Origin: Narthecium ossifragum
Lineage: Eukaryota > Streptophyta > Magnoliopsida > Dioscoreales > Nartheciaceae
DNA length: 64,000 bases
NCBI GenBank assembly: GCA_963920575.1
Contig: OY986967.1
Coordinates: forward strand, 23,515,648 to 23,579,647
Direction of reading: 5' to 3'
Shown here: positions 22,981 to 34,971 of the stretch, piece after piece
Layout: each line of letters starts with the position of its first letter
Numbering within the stretch: the stretch's first letter is position 1
Notes under the pieces: generated by a model
What the model saw: only the letters and a program-made list of their open reading frames with translations
Told to the model about the DNA's origin: nothing
The model's database searches: none
Program-made: the position numbers and the translations under genes

Positions 22981-23383
22981 AACAGAATTGTATGATCATT
23001 AATTCAGTTGTATTTGAGAAATGTTGTAATATTCTTTAATATAGATATTGAGGAATGTAATGATGTCGAAGTTGTAAAGTTGTAAAATGTACAGGTTTTT
23101 TGTACTATAATTATAAATGTGATTCTGTCAAATTTTCTTTATGAACTGGAGGATCAAATTGTTCAAATGCGTAACAGTTATATACTTGTGCGACAATTGA
23201 TGACCTAAATAGGGTTAGGTTGCTCATGCCTCGACCTGGATGGATTTTCTGGATCAGGGTGTGACAGATTCGACCACCATCGAGCCACCCCCTCTTGCTC
23301 ACAATTTTCTTCTCCGACGAGCCACCTAGGCTGAGTTGGTTCGACCAAGTCAATCTCAAGGATTGGATCGGATCAACCATGAT

Positions 23384-25711
23384 TGTCGCGCCCCGACCCG
23401 CAGAGCGCACCCGGGCCGGGGCCCGCGAGGGGAAGACACCTACAACTACCAGCCTCGACTGGCGGAAACAGCCGAGACAAAGGCCCAGCTGGCGGAAACA
23501 GCTGGACACCACAGAAAAAGAGCGAAGCAGGAAACAAAAGCTAACAACAGGAGAAACCTAGATACAACAGATCTAGAACAAGGGGGGGTAAACAGTCCCC
23601 AAAAAGAAAGCAAGCCACACTGCCCACCGGGGTCTCCACGAAGGCGCAGACAAAGCCATCCTGACCCTCAGACATGGTCAGGAGCCGGCGAGCTGCCACT
23701 GGACGACCGACGGGGCAACGGTTGGGAGAACCGGGCACCAGCACCTGCAACAAACACAGTCTAGGTAGGCATGAGCAACAGCTCAGCAGGGTCCCACTCC
23801 ACAACCCCCACAAGAAAGGCAAACCCAACAACCAACCCTGAAGCCAAGTGCTGAGGCTTGCCAAGAATCCCATAAATCCTATCGATAACCCGAAGGGTCC
23901 CTGTCCCGAGTACGTCTCCGACTGCCACTGTCTAGGGATGGACAACTCCGACTGTCCCTGACACAGGGTGGACATGACGCTACTGGTAGGACACCCTTCC
24001 CCAAGCGGGACCTCCACACTTGGCGGAACGACCGAGGTCACGACAACCACCTCCCAGCACTCCAAGCCACAGAGCCACGATCCCTGACTCCCGACCAGGC
24101 ACTAAGTCTAAGGACTGCCAAGGTTCCATAACCCTATCGATGCCCCAAGGGCTCCCGACATGAACCTTGCTCATCACCCTAAGCACCCAACAGGGGAAAA
24201 GGTTCCATGCGGGATCACCCTCTGCACCAACAGAGGAACAGAACCGTGCAGGACACCTCCACTTAGCACCTGGGTACGGAGTACAAGGGGGGAACACCCA
24301 CCCAAACTAGCCTAACATGTCTAATGCACAGTTAAGCAAAACAGGGCAGATAGATATAAAGCTGTAAACAAGCGACAAGGCAAGGGCACACCTTCGGCCC
24401 ATTTATACTAAACACTCCCGAGGGTCATGACTCCCTCGGTTCACCACAAAGCGGTAAGGGCATACCGTCAGCCCATTTATTCTACACACCTGAGAGGCAT
24501 CACCCTCCCAGTTCAACCACAAAGCGATAAACATTCATGCATAAATCACTACAGGATAAACCCCGAGGGTAAAACCGTAAAGACCATTACATGCGAAGCC
24601 CCGCGGGCAAAACCCTTGAAAACCCTCTCTGCTACTGAAGGATCGATCCTTCACCCAGGGAGGATCGATCATTCAAGCAACAGTGAGCTTCCCTCACTGT
24701 CGAGCCAAAGAAGATCGATCACTCCTTTCAAGGAGATCGATCTTTTTGGTGACAGAGGGCACCCTTCCAGTCGCACCAAGGAAGATCGATCCTTCTCCCA
24801 GGAAGATCGATCATTCTCGGGACGAAGGGTAACCAGGCTGACCCAGGCCCCGTGATCGATCTCCTCCCATAAGAAGATCGATCATGTGGCTGGGCGCAGC
24901 AAACTAACACCAGAGGATCGATCACTTCACCCAGGAAGATCGATCATGATGGGTTCCGATGTACTTCCGGCCTGGAAAACCGCCGGAATACACAACCAAA
25001 CCCCACCAAACTTGGTGGGCTGGTAGATCCAAGAACCACGAAGCTCCTCAAGGCTTCAAAACCGGAAAAACACCAACTCCACAAGAGATCTAAAACGAAA
25101 ACCAAAACCGGATTCAAAACCTCGGAAAACAAACGGAGTTTAGAATGAGAACCCTACCTCCTCAACGCAGCTTCGATCCACAAGTCCTACCCCAAGACCT
25201 TCCTCGATTTGCCACGAACCCAACGAGCCTTCAAGCTCCCGAAAAGATGGCCGGAGGAGGAAGAACGGAGGAGGAGAAGGAGCGGTCTCAACCGGGGAAG
25301 AAACAGAGCCGCGCGAGGGAGAAGAAGAAGAGAGGAAGAAAGGAAGGGGGGAAAGGGCGGGTAAGGCCGGGGAAAAGCCGGCGAACCCGGGGAAAAGCCG
25401 GGGGAGGGGAAGCGACGGCCACCGCGGTGGCCGTCCTTCGAAAGCCACCGACAAGGACTTCCAGGCACAGGAAGGATCGATCCTCCATGACCAAAGGATC
25501 GATCATCCCTGCCCAGAAGTGCAAACTTGGGCTGGAAAATGGGCCCAAGCCCAGAACACCCAAGCTAGGGTCCACCTAACCTTTCTAACAAACACAACCA
25601 TCAAGCAAGGCCTGTGTGTGCACACCCAGTGTGAAAAACGACCGCCAAGGCGCAATTTCCCAAATTGCCCTTGGGATCAACCACCAGCTATAGGAATAGA
25701 GGGGCAGGTCC
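23384..25711 (-). mobile_element. LTR of the TGTCGCGCCCC family, running into the gap
   Basis: Homologous along its length to the solo LTR at 9435-11613. It starts TGTCGCGCCCCGACCC and reaches ...GGGGCAGGTCC, about 5 bases short of the expected TCACA end, where the assembly has N. Whether it is solo cannot be told because the right flank is missing. It carries the same two groups of GATCGATC pairs. Confidence 0.85.
24641..24945. repeat. Paired GATCGATC array, five pairs
   Basis: Core starts: 24641/24663, 24713/24735, 24784/24805, 24854/24876, 24916/24938. Spacing within pairs is 22, 22, 21, 22 and 22 bp; pair period 72, 71, 70 and 62 bp. Typical arm AAGGATCGATCCTT. A sixth pair (25475/25497, 22 bp) lies nearer the LTR start. 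Confidence 0.95.
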
Positions 25712-25911
25712 NNNNNNNNNNNNNNNNNNNNNNNNNNNNNNNNNNNNNNNNNNNNNNNNNNNNNNNNNNNNNNNNNNNNNNNNNNNNNNNNNNNNNNNNN
25801 NNNNNNNNNNNNNNNNNNNNNNNNNNNNNNNNNNNNNNNNNNNNNNNNNNNNNNNNNNNNNNNNNNNNNNNNNNNNNNNNNNNNNNNNNNNNNNNNNNNN
25901 NNNNNNNNNNN
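25712..25911. other. Assembly gap, exactly 200 N
   Basis: A round-number placeholder, so the true length is unknown. The first 65 bases after it (25912-25975) are abnormally G-rich and may be low-quality consensus. Confidence 0.98.
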
Positions 25912-26118
25912 AGGTGGGGGGATTAGGGGGGGGGATTTAGGGGGAATTTATGGGGGGATTTGGAGGGGGGGCATAGCTACCGTTTTGCATCTAAATTAGC
26001 AATTAAAATCAAGATGCCCATGCATCAAAGCCCGTATCTTTCATACTTATTCAAAGAAGAAAGAGGGAGAAAAAAAAACAACACTTCAAGAAGCAGTTCA
26101 AGACGAGCAAGAAAGAAC

Positions 26119-26270
26119 CTTGTGCAGATGTCGGTGTGCGTCGGCGATGCCCATGGCCTCAACATCCAGAGAGTCAACCCTCTTGGGCTTCTTGGCCAGC
26201 CTCCTCAGGAAGGTCCCAGCGAGCTCGCCAAACCCCCCCCACACCCCCCCCCCCCCCCACCCCGGTCCCA
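26119..26270 (-). pseudogene. HAK/KUP potassium transporter first-exon fragment (copy 2), deleted
   Basis: Second copy of the 5199-5462 fragment with the same flanks (25976-26460). It retains RRLAKKPKRVDSLDVEAM and the GT donor (now AAG|GTTCTT), but lacks about 170 bp including the WVDGSEVDSD coding block. The deletion joins 'GGTCCCAGC' to 'GAGCTCGCC', and a C-rich tract follows. No later transporter exons are present. Clearly non-functional. Confidence 0.7.
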
Positions 26271-26460
26271 AAGCTACAGACTAAAAGCTTCCTGTTTCTT
26301 GGTAGTACTCAGATAGTCAGATGCAAGGGTTGATCTGCTGGGATTGGGGGACCCATCTCTGAAGCTCATTTCTGTTTTTCGGACAGTAGTTCAGCTCGGG
26401 GAATCTTTTTGGTCACAGATTTGGTTATTTCTGTATGCAGATTCTCTCTCCTTTGAGGGT

Positions 26461-28434
26461 TACAAACCACTTGAGATACTCAAGGGCTATAAAATTTTCC
26501 CTTTCAACCCATCATGGTGTAAACTACCTTTGCTTAGACTCGCTTATAATCTAGATGGTGAAGAAAATGACATAAATATCATCCTTATACATTCTATAAT
26601 ATAATACTAAAATAGTAGTGTAATGAGTTAAAGTCAGCATCAATTCTCTTATACCATGTTAATTTTTAATTAGTTCACCAAATATTTAAAGTTTTATATA
26701 TTTACAAATCAATCGATCGGGGCTAACATCCGAGTTCTCTTCCATGTATTTCCGCATCCAAACAAAGACAGCGATCAACCGTTTACTTGCATTTGTAAAG
26801 GGATTCAGTATCCTTATAACAAGGCAGAAGGTGGATGAAAAAATTTAGAAATCAAAGAACAAGTTTGAGGATGAATGGCATGAGGATTTTGACTCCGCCT
26901 ACATTCGGTGAAAGCTTGGAACCACATCAGACGGTGTCAAGCTCCATTCAAAGTTTGACGTGTCAGCGACATATACTAATAAAGCCCAGCGAGCGTTGCT
27001 TTCCGAAAACGGGTTCGTGGGTTCGTGCTTGTTGGAAACGAGATGGCAGCGTAAAAAATTGGCGCCATTTCGAAAATTTGGGTCCAAATTTGAATTCTGA
27101 GAGAGAAATAATCGAGAGAGAGATCAAAGCAGAGATCTCCACCGATTCCTCTCCCACCCTTCTCTTTTCTCTTTTTTCTCCTTTTCTTCTGAAAATTTGG
27201 GGACAACGTGGGATCTATCATCCAGGTTCTTTAGCGCTTGTATGTGTCGATCTTCTCCGGATTCGCAAGATTAAAAGTGCGTCATGCTCATGATATCCGT
27301 GGGTATCCTTTGACAGAGAGAAAAGAGGTATAATTTGGTGCATATAAGCTGTTTGATAAGAGGTGAGAGTCAGACATGTCAGTTTACAATCCCATTAGTG
27401 TTGTTCTCTCAGTTGTTTCTCTTATTTTCTTGAGTGTAATTGTGAATCCTAAGCTGTCATGATTCGGATTGGAGACATGATTTTTGTTGTACGAATTCTT
27501 AAGTTATAGTTGTGGTTATTCCTCTGCTCAAACTGCAGCCAAGTGGAGTTCGTGGTGGCGACAGTGCAGGCAGTCTTTTGGCAACCTAAGAATTAAAGGC
27601 TTTTAATTCACATTAGCTTTTGAATTAGAGAGAGAAAGAAACGCAGCAATCATGCTTGCCAGGAGATTTCCTTTTGATTGCAATGTAACTACTCTTCTCA
27701 TGCATTATTGATCGATTCCAGGATTATTGATCCGTGGCGAAATATGGATTCCTTGTTGACGAACTTTGTTTAAGGCTATATCTTTTGGTGTTTCCCATTA
27801 TCTGGTCAGCTATATATATGTTCCCTAATGACGTCTATTATTGCGCTTACTGTCAGATTATGCTAGCTGGACCAAATGACAGGGCTTCGGCGGGAACTTG
27901 ATACATGTTTTAGTCATGTAAAGTATTAATGAATGCATATTTGCGTCAATGAAACAAGAGTTGATTGTATTATAGGTATCTGATTGCTCTCAAACATCAA
28001 GGCATTCTTTTTATTTGCCTTGATATCCAGTTGTAATGAATTCTATGTATTCTATATGATTTGTCCCGTTTAGAGGCTTAAACATCAAAGTTACGAAATG
28101 GCCAATGTATACTGACTGCCCCGTATATGAGATTTCGATTGAATTAATTTATTATTAAATTAGATTATTTTGATTTGTTTAAGTTGCTTCTTTGTTTTGG
28201 ACTCTTCTAATTTCATTTAGGATTTTTTTATATATCTATTTATATTCGTTTGCAGCCTAGGAAAGATGATCTATTGATATTGCTTGTGAGATATTATTGA
28301 AACCTTGGAATTGAATGTTGTTGAATAAGATGCTTATATAATATCATATGTGTGAATGTTTTGAGAGTTTAAGATATTTTTATTCTATTTTGCTCTTAAT
28401 TTAAATTAGTGGAGTCTATTACTTTAACTGGGTA
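26461..28434. other. Unassigned intergenic sequence
   Basis: No gene recognised. The C/T-rich and GAGAGA-rich stretch at 27090-27190 looks like a plant 5' UTR/core-promoter composition on the plus strand and could belong with the putative exon at 28435, but no continuous model can be supported. Confidence 0.35.
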
Positions 28435-28692
28435 GTGCATGGGCATGTGCCCAACCTTATCACAGATGGCGACAAGGCTGTTTCAAGACAGGTTAATCTA
28501 ATTCGGGAGCTTGCAGACCATTACAAACACCATGGTGAGTACAAGGCGGCTGTAGTTGAGTTGGTTGCCAAGATAGTTAGAATTTATTTGCAAAGAAGGC
28601 AGCCAGTTGGGACAAGCGATTCTTACAACAAGATCCCCTCACCGACATATCCCTTTAATCCCATCAGATGCATTAGGCACTCGAGGTTGTAG
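28435..28692 (+). CDS. Putative exon of an unrecognised plus-strand gene
   Basis: Open frame of 85 codons, preceded by AG (aactgggtag|TGCATGG) in T-rich sequence, ending TAG at 28690-28692. The peptide (VPNLITDGDKAVSRQVNLIR..., later AAVVELVAKIVRIYLQRR) has the look of amphipathic helices, but I do not recognise the family. No partner exon can be tied to it. It could be a gene fragment or chance. Confidence 0.25.
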   Translation: MHGHVPNLITDGDKAVSRQVNLIRELADHYKHHGEYKAAVVELVAKIVRIYLQRRQPVGTSDSYNKIPSPTYPFNPIRCIRHSRL

Positions 28693-29269
28693 AACTTGGA
28701 TGTAATTAAGAGCATCGGATTTGCGGACTTCTAGGGCTTGTAAATATGGTATGTTAGTTCTCAGAGGCCTTAGAAAACAGTTGATAGGCAGAGTAATAAA
28801 GTCATGTGTTATATGTTGTGAAGTTTTAGCGTTTTCTTATATGGAAGTATTGAAAGTGTATAGGAAGATGTATCAGGCTCATATATCGTATTGCCTTCTA
28901 GGGTGTGCTCTGCTTCTGGTCTCATTATTGTGGAAAAATGTCCGGCGAAGCTGGCTTTATATTAAATGCTCTACTATGGTACTATCTTGAACTGCTTTCT
29001 AGCACTTGTGAGCGGATTGAAACAACAGTCAGCTTGATTTTTTAAAGCTCCAGTTAGCTATTTAAATGAGCTGAGCATCTAATCACTATGATTCAGGCCT
29101 AATGTAGTTCCTGAGCTTAAAAGAAATTGAAGTAAATGCAAGGAAAATGAGTTTTTGGAAAGCAACGCTCGCTTGGCTTTATTATTCCACCTCTTCGTGT
29201 ATGTCGCTGGCCAAGCTCTCACAGAATAATTTCTCTCCTGGCTTACCTGATCTTTTTGCTTGCGTGGAT

Positions 29270-29878
29270 GCATTGATCTCACATGCTTATCTATAAAATT
29301 TGTGGGCTAAACTTATTCTAAAACGAAAAGATGATGGAATGGGTGAGCATGCAGCTGGGTCCATGTGTATATGTGATACAATAAAATTTCTTGCAGCTAT
29401 GAGTAGATAGATAGAGACCTATCCGTTACTGTAGCACTCACTTATAGCAAGATGAGAACGATAGCGGGCCTATGATCATTCATGTGAAATAATAGTTCAT
29501 TGTTGAGGGTAGGATGGTGTCACACTCACACTTTTGCTATTTGATCATTGAAGTTCGCTCCATCATATTAGGGGGATTATAACATTGCATAATGAGGTGG
29601 ATGAATCTTATCTTTGTTAAAATATTCTAAGTTTGGAACACATAATTAGTTACGGAACATGAGTGCAGCCAATTTCTGGCAGCTGGAATGCATCAGAAAA
29701 TCCAATTTAGATGGCGATATTTTTATCCAATTTGAGTGACTTACGTGCTTGGTTGCACAAAATAAATGGTGGAAAATGGCTATTAGAAGTTTCCGAAACT
29801 ATTCAGCATACTCTCCACGTTTTCTCAACAAAAAAAAAAAAAACTGAAAACTAAAAGATGATTCTTTTCCTCAGAAGC
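29270..29878. repeat. Downstream flank of gene B, duplicated at copy C
   Basis: Closely matches 53090-53754. In copy C it runs directly into the gene's 3' end; here it is separated from gene B by the 5.45 kb gypsy element. Copy C carries an extra ~70 bp with a 'ttaatcaaaaagaaaataaaa' tail, possibly a truncated LINE end. Confidence 0.85.
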
Positions 29879-30325
29879 TGATAGGCAGCAGAGGATTCCT
29901 GTGCTAACCTACAGCAGGCGTGACAGGCAGCAGCAGCAGGGTAATCCAGCTGGGATCAGTGCATTGGGATGATTTAGTAGCATCAATTCAGCAGCAATTC
30001 CGGCAGTTTACTTATATGCAGAATTGACAATCTGTGATTGAGTCTTGATTAGTTTCCTTCCAATAAAAGTTATATGCTGTTTAGGAGAGTCTTGTTTTGG
30101 TAAATTGTAAGAGTCTTAATATAGAGATGTCTTGGTTATTTAAAGAATGTAAGGGATGACAATGGGGAATCAGAAAGTATAATTCTCTCCTCCATCTCCT
30201 TCCTCGGATCTTCTTCTTATTCTCTGCTACTTCTTCCAGCCTTGATTTTCTCCTCCACAGCTACTCTGTCCCCTTCCACCAGCTCCAACCTTTATAGGAC
30301 CTGCACCCATTAGCAGTTTCTATCA
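29879..30325 (+). repeat. 5' LTR of gypsy element 1
   Basis: 447 bp, TGATAGG...TATCA; followed by the initiator-Met-type primer site. Confidence 0.95.
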
Positions 30326-30341
30326 ACTTGGTATCAGAGCC

Positions 30342-31895
30342 ATGGCCGCCGGCGTTCGCTCCATCACAACTGAAGAACGGGTGTCGAGCCTCGAGGTCGC
30401 AATCCATGGAGTTCAGCAAGCGTTAGGACGGCAATCCGAGACCTTCGAACAACACGCGGACTCCGTCGAAGGCCTCAGGGCTAACGTTGACACCATCATG
30501 TCCAACGTCGCCTTGCTTCTCAAAGATAAAGATACCCACGACAAAGGGCTCGAGGGCTCTGTCAACTTTTCCAGTGGTCGCCCCCCTCCTCGCAGTGGTG
30601 ATGGCGGCATTTTCTATTCGGCCAAAGTGAGAGCGGATTTTCCCACCTTCTCCGGTGATGATCCAGTCGGGTGGCTCTACAAGGTAGAGCACTTCTTCCG
30701 TGGTCAGGGCACGGCGGAAGCAGACAAGATCGCAGTCGCTATACTCCACCAGGACGATGAAGCTATACATTGGTACCGTTGGTACGAGACCATCAATCCA
30801 CGGGCGTCTTGGTGGGAGTTCTCGCAGGCCATGTGCTCCAGATTCGGCTGCTCTGAGTACGAGAACATTGATGCAACCCTCGCCAAGCTCCAACAAACTG
30901 GATCTGTGCGCGACTACCAAGCTCAGTTTGAGCGCTTAGCAACTCGCGTACGAGGATGGCCGGAGTCTGCCTTGCTTGGAAGCTTTATGGGGGGCCTACG
31001 GGAGGATATCCGGCTTGAAGTCCAGATCTTCAACCCCAAGTCCGTCCACCATGCTTACTGCTTAGCTCGGGCACAAGAAGAGAAGCTCGCGAAGACGAGG
31101 CGGCCTTTCACACGACCGGCGCTGCTGCCCTCACCTCCCCCACGTTCGACTTATGCCGCTCCGAAGGGCGGGCAGCCTGGTCTGCTGGGCCGCGCACCGG
31201 GCACCACCACCACTCCTGGAGTCGTCGTCCCTCAAGGCGTCGGATTCCGGCGGTTGACGTGGGAACAGATGCAAGCACGGCGGGAGAAAGGCCTCTGTTA
31301 TAATTGCGACGAGCAGTTCACCAAGGGCCATGTGTGCAAAAAGCAACAACTATTTCTCCTGGAAGCCGATGGAGTTGATGGGGAGGAGATCCACGATTCA
31401 GAGGACTCCCATGAGGATACTGAGGAGACTTCTGCTGAGATCTCGATTCATGCTCTATCAGGATGCTCTGCTCCTCAAACCATGCGTGTCGCAGGCCAAA
31501 TTGCTGGGCGGCAAATATCTGTCCTCATTGACAGTGAAAGCACCCACAATTTCGTGCGTGCTCGCTTAGTACCCAAGCTTCACTGTGTCACCACCGCAGC
31601 ACCACCGTTTTGGGTAATGGTCGCCAACGGCAACCGACTGACCTGTCGCGAGATCTGTCGCGGGGTGGACGTCCAGATCCAAGGTTATGGTTTTCGAGCG
31701 GATCTCTATCCGTTGGACCTACAAGGGTCGGACATGGTGTTGGGAATTCAATGGTTGCGCAGTTTGGGACCCCTGCTCTGTGATTGGGAGAGATTAACGA
31801 TGCAGTTCACCGTGGCGGCATCACACATCAGCTACAAGGGGACGGCCGTACTACATCTTCACAAGGTGAACTCCACTCAATCCAAAGGTGGCTAA
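30342..31895 (+). pseudogene. Gypsy element 1 gag and protease
   Basis: ATG at 30342, just after the primer site. Residues ~90-250 carry the Retrotrans_gag core (FPTFSGDDPVGWLYKVEHFF, SMCSRFG-like region, VRDYQAQFERLATRV). The zinc-knuckle CYNCDEQFTKGHVC is near residue 312. The aspartic protease follows, but its active-site triad reads D-S-E (VLIDSESTHNF, near 31522-31554), not D-S/T-G; the glycine codon GGA has become GAA. The frame ends at 31893-31895, shortly before the reverse transcriptase leader, which lies in another frame, so a frameshift near 31860-31895 is likely. Confidence 0.85.
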
Positions 31896-34800
31896 ATAAG
31901 GAGGTGGAAGCTTATTGGCTCATGTCCGCCGAATCAGGGGAACCAGGTCCACCTTTGCCTGATCCTTGCACCCTTTTTTCTGACTTGCTTGATGAATTTA
32001 GTGATATCTTCGAAGTCTCCCATACGTTGCCTCCTCATCGCGACCAAGACCATCGTATCCAGATCATTCCCGGTGCAGGGCCAGCGAACGTGCTTACCTT
32101 CCGGTATCCCCATGTCCAGAAGGCGGAGATAGAGAGGATCGTGCGCGAGATGCTCGAAGAGGGCATTATCCGGCCAAGCAAGAGCCCGTATTCTTCACCG
32201 GTGCTCTTAGTCAAAAAGAAAGATGGCTCTTGGCGATTCTGCGTGGACTACCGGGCCCTGAATGACATCACCGTCAAAGACCGTTACCCGATTCCGGTCA
32301 TCGACGAGCTTCTGGATGAGTTGCATGGTGCGGCCTTCTTCACCAAATTGGATCTCAAGGCAGGATACCATCAGATCCGCGTCGCCGAGGCCGACGTCCC
32401 AAAGACAGCATTCCGCACTCATGATGGACATTACGAGTTCCTTGTAATGCCATTTGGCTTAACGAATGCCCCATCAACTTTCCAGGCTGTCATGAACGAC
32501 ATCTTCAGGTCGGCTCTCCGACGCTTCGTTCTTGTGTTTTTTGACGATATTTAATATACAGCAGGACTCAAGAAGATCACATGGTGCACTTGCGTTGGGT
32601 CCTCCAAGCCATCCGTGTGAACCAGCTAGTGGTGAACCGCAAGAAATGCCAGTTTGGGCGCCCACAGGTGGAGTACCTCGACCATATCATCTCCGAAGAC
32701 GGCGTGGCGGCTGACCCCGAAAAAATCCGATGCATGACGACTTGGCCGCGTCCTCACTCGGTGAAGGCCCTTCGCGGATTCTTGGGACTGACCGGATATT
32801 ATCGGAAGTTCGTTCATAGTTACGGCAAGATTGCTGAGCCCCTGACTCGACTTCTTCTTAAGAACGGGTTCACCTGGAACCAAGCTGCCGAGGAGGCGTT
32901 TGAAGCCCTCAAGTCGGCAATGACGACCACCCCAGTGTTAGCCTTACCGGACTTCTCCAAGCTGTTTGTGGTGGAGACTGATGCTTCCGGAGGAGGCTTG
33001 GGGGCGGTTCTTATGCAAGAGGGGCGACCCTTAGCCTTCTACAGCAAAGTTCTCTCTCAAACAGGGCAAGGTCGCTCAACCTATGAGAAAGAGCTCATGG
33101 CGGTGGTCTATGCTGTCCGGAAATGGCGCAACTATTTGTTGGGACGTCGATTCCAAATCAGAACCGACCACCGGAGCATCAAGCATCTCCTCGAGCAACG
33201 CCTGACTTCAGTCGAGCAACAGCGTTGGCTCGTGAAACTCCTGGGCTTCGATTTCGAGATCATATATCGGCTGGGCAGGGAGAATCGGGCTGCCGATGCT
33301 CTTTCCCGTCTTCACGAGGCTGTTCAGATCACCAGCTCTTCCGCCGACGCTTCACCAGCGGTCGCCGACGCCACAGCCGAGGGAAGCGGGGAGGCGTGCG
33401 CGATATCGGGGCCAAGGCCGGTCTGGATGGCCCACTTGCGGGAAGAAGCTCGCACCAGCCCTGAATTGAATGCCCTCAAGCAACGCATCGATGCCGGCGA
33501 TGAGTCTCTCCGGGACTATGTGCTCCACGATGGTGACTTATGGTACAGAGGAGCGCTTGTCCTGCCCTCTACCTTCTCCCTCAAGCCGGCCGTCTTGTAT
33601 GAGTTCCATGACTCCCCGGTGGGTGGGCATTCGGGGGTCTTAAGGTCCTACAAACGGCTCGCCGCTAATTTTTACTGGGAGGGCATGCGCCGCGACGTGC
33701 AAGAGTATGTCCGCTCCTGTGACATATGCCAGCGCAACAAGTACGAGACCATGGCCCCTGCCGGTCTGTTGCAGCCTTTACCGGTGCCACAACTAATTTG
33801 GGAAGACATTGCCATGGATTTCATCGAGGGGTTGCCGGTGTCCTCAGGATACTCGGTGATCATGGTGGTCGTCGACCGGCTCTCGAAGTATGGACACTTC
33901 CTTCCGCTCAAACACCCATATTCGGCGAAGGGAGTGGCAGAGGTATTTGTCCGAGAGATAGTTCGCTTACACGGTGTCCCTCGCTCCATAGTTTCTGACA
34001 TGGACCCCGTATTTGTGAGCAACTTCTGGCAAGAGTTCTTTAAACTCCAAGATACCAAGTTGAAGATGAGCACCGCCTACCACCCTCAAACTGACGGCCA
34101 GACTGAAGTGCTGAACAGATGCCTCGAGACATACCTTCGTTGTTTTGCTGGACAGCGCCCAAAGCAATGGACGAAGTGGCTAGCATGGGCGGAATTCTGG
34201 TATAATACATCATACCAGTCCGCTGCTCGCATGACACCATTCGAAGCCGTCTATGGCAGGCCGGCCCCTACAGTCTTCCGCTACGAGCCATATTCTTCCG
34301 CTGTAGCATTGGTTGATATGGAGCTGCGTTCTCGGGATGAGGTTCTAAGGCTGCTAAAAGATAACCTCGTGCTTGCTCGTAATCGCATGAAAACTCTAGC
34401 TGACAAGCACCGCCGTGAGGTGGAGTTTGTTGTGGGTGACTGGGTCTACCTTAAACTTCAGCCCTATAGGCAGACATCCATCCAGTTCAGAGCATGTAAG
34501 AAGCTCGCTCCCCGTTATTATGGGCCTTTCCAGGTTCTCGAGAGAGTGGGACAGGTTGCTTATCGGCTTGAACTACCAGCCTCCGCTCGAATTCATCCTG
34601 TTTTTCATATTTCCCAACTGAAGAAGAAGCTGGGTGCAACGGAGGTCGCTCAGACTCACGTACCGGAATTTTCGGAGTCCGGCGATATGGTCATTGAGCC
34701 AGCACAACTCACTGATTTCCGTTGGGTCAAAAAAAATGGCAAGATCATTCAAGAGGCCTTAGTCACCTGGACAAATTTGTTAGACGATGATGCTACTTGG

Positions 34801-34971
34801 GAGCCCTATGAAGACCTGGCGTTGAAGTTTCCCAATTTAAACCTTGAGGACAAGGTTTGTCTTGATGGGGATGGGAATGATAGGCAGCAGAGGATTCCTG
34901 TGCTAACCTACAGCAGGCGTGACAGGCAGCAGCAGCAGGGCAATCCAGCTGGGATCAGTGCATTGGGATGA
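31896..34971 (+). pseudogene. Gypsy element 1 pol: RT, RNase H, integrase, chromodomain-like end
   Basis: The RT begins in one frame (LLDEFSDIF, then [42 protein letters not shown]). It is cut by a one-base deletion within the FDD motif region: the stop at 32552-32554 is the direct result, and the remaining RT runs on from 32555 in a second frame. RNase H (VVETDASGGGLGAVL; TDHRS), the HHCC zinc-binding and DDE integrase (VVVDRLSKYGHF; AYHPQTDGQTE) and a chromodomain-like ATWEPYEDL stretch are intact. The final codons and stop (34971) lie inside the 3' LTR. Confidence 0.9.

Larger units (their letters stand above)
16472..23266 (+). mobile_element. Giant Del/Tekay-like solo LTR (inferred), with nested TRIM
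   Basis: The left end TATGAGGACACATACC and the following 40 bp are homologous to the start of the 14536-16452 LTR in opposite orientation. The right end GATCAGGGTGTGACA matches its other end. Flanks GATTT (left) and GATTC (right) fit a 5-bp duplication with one mismatch. Promoter-like GGCTATAAAAGAAG lies at 17695. No gag or pol is encoded, and no second LTR or primer site is visible. Without the TRIM it is about 5.85 kb, very long for one LTR. A non-coding LARD-like internal region is the alternative. Confidence 0.6.

Noticed and set aside
24641..24945. Regularly spaced palindromic repeats suggesting a CRISPR array
   Set aside because: Plant nuclear context within an LTR, repeat core only 8-14 bp, spacers alternate 22 and about 49 bp, and no cas genes.
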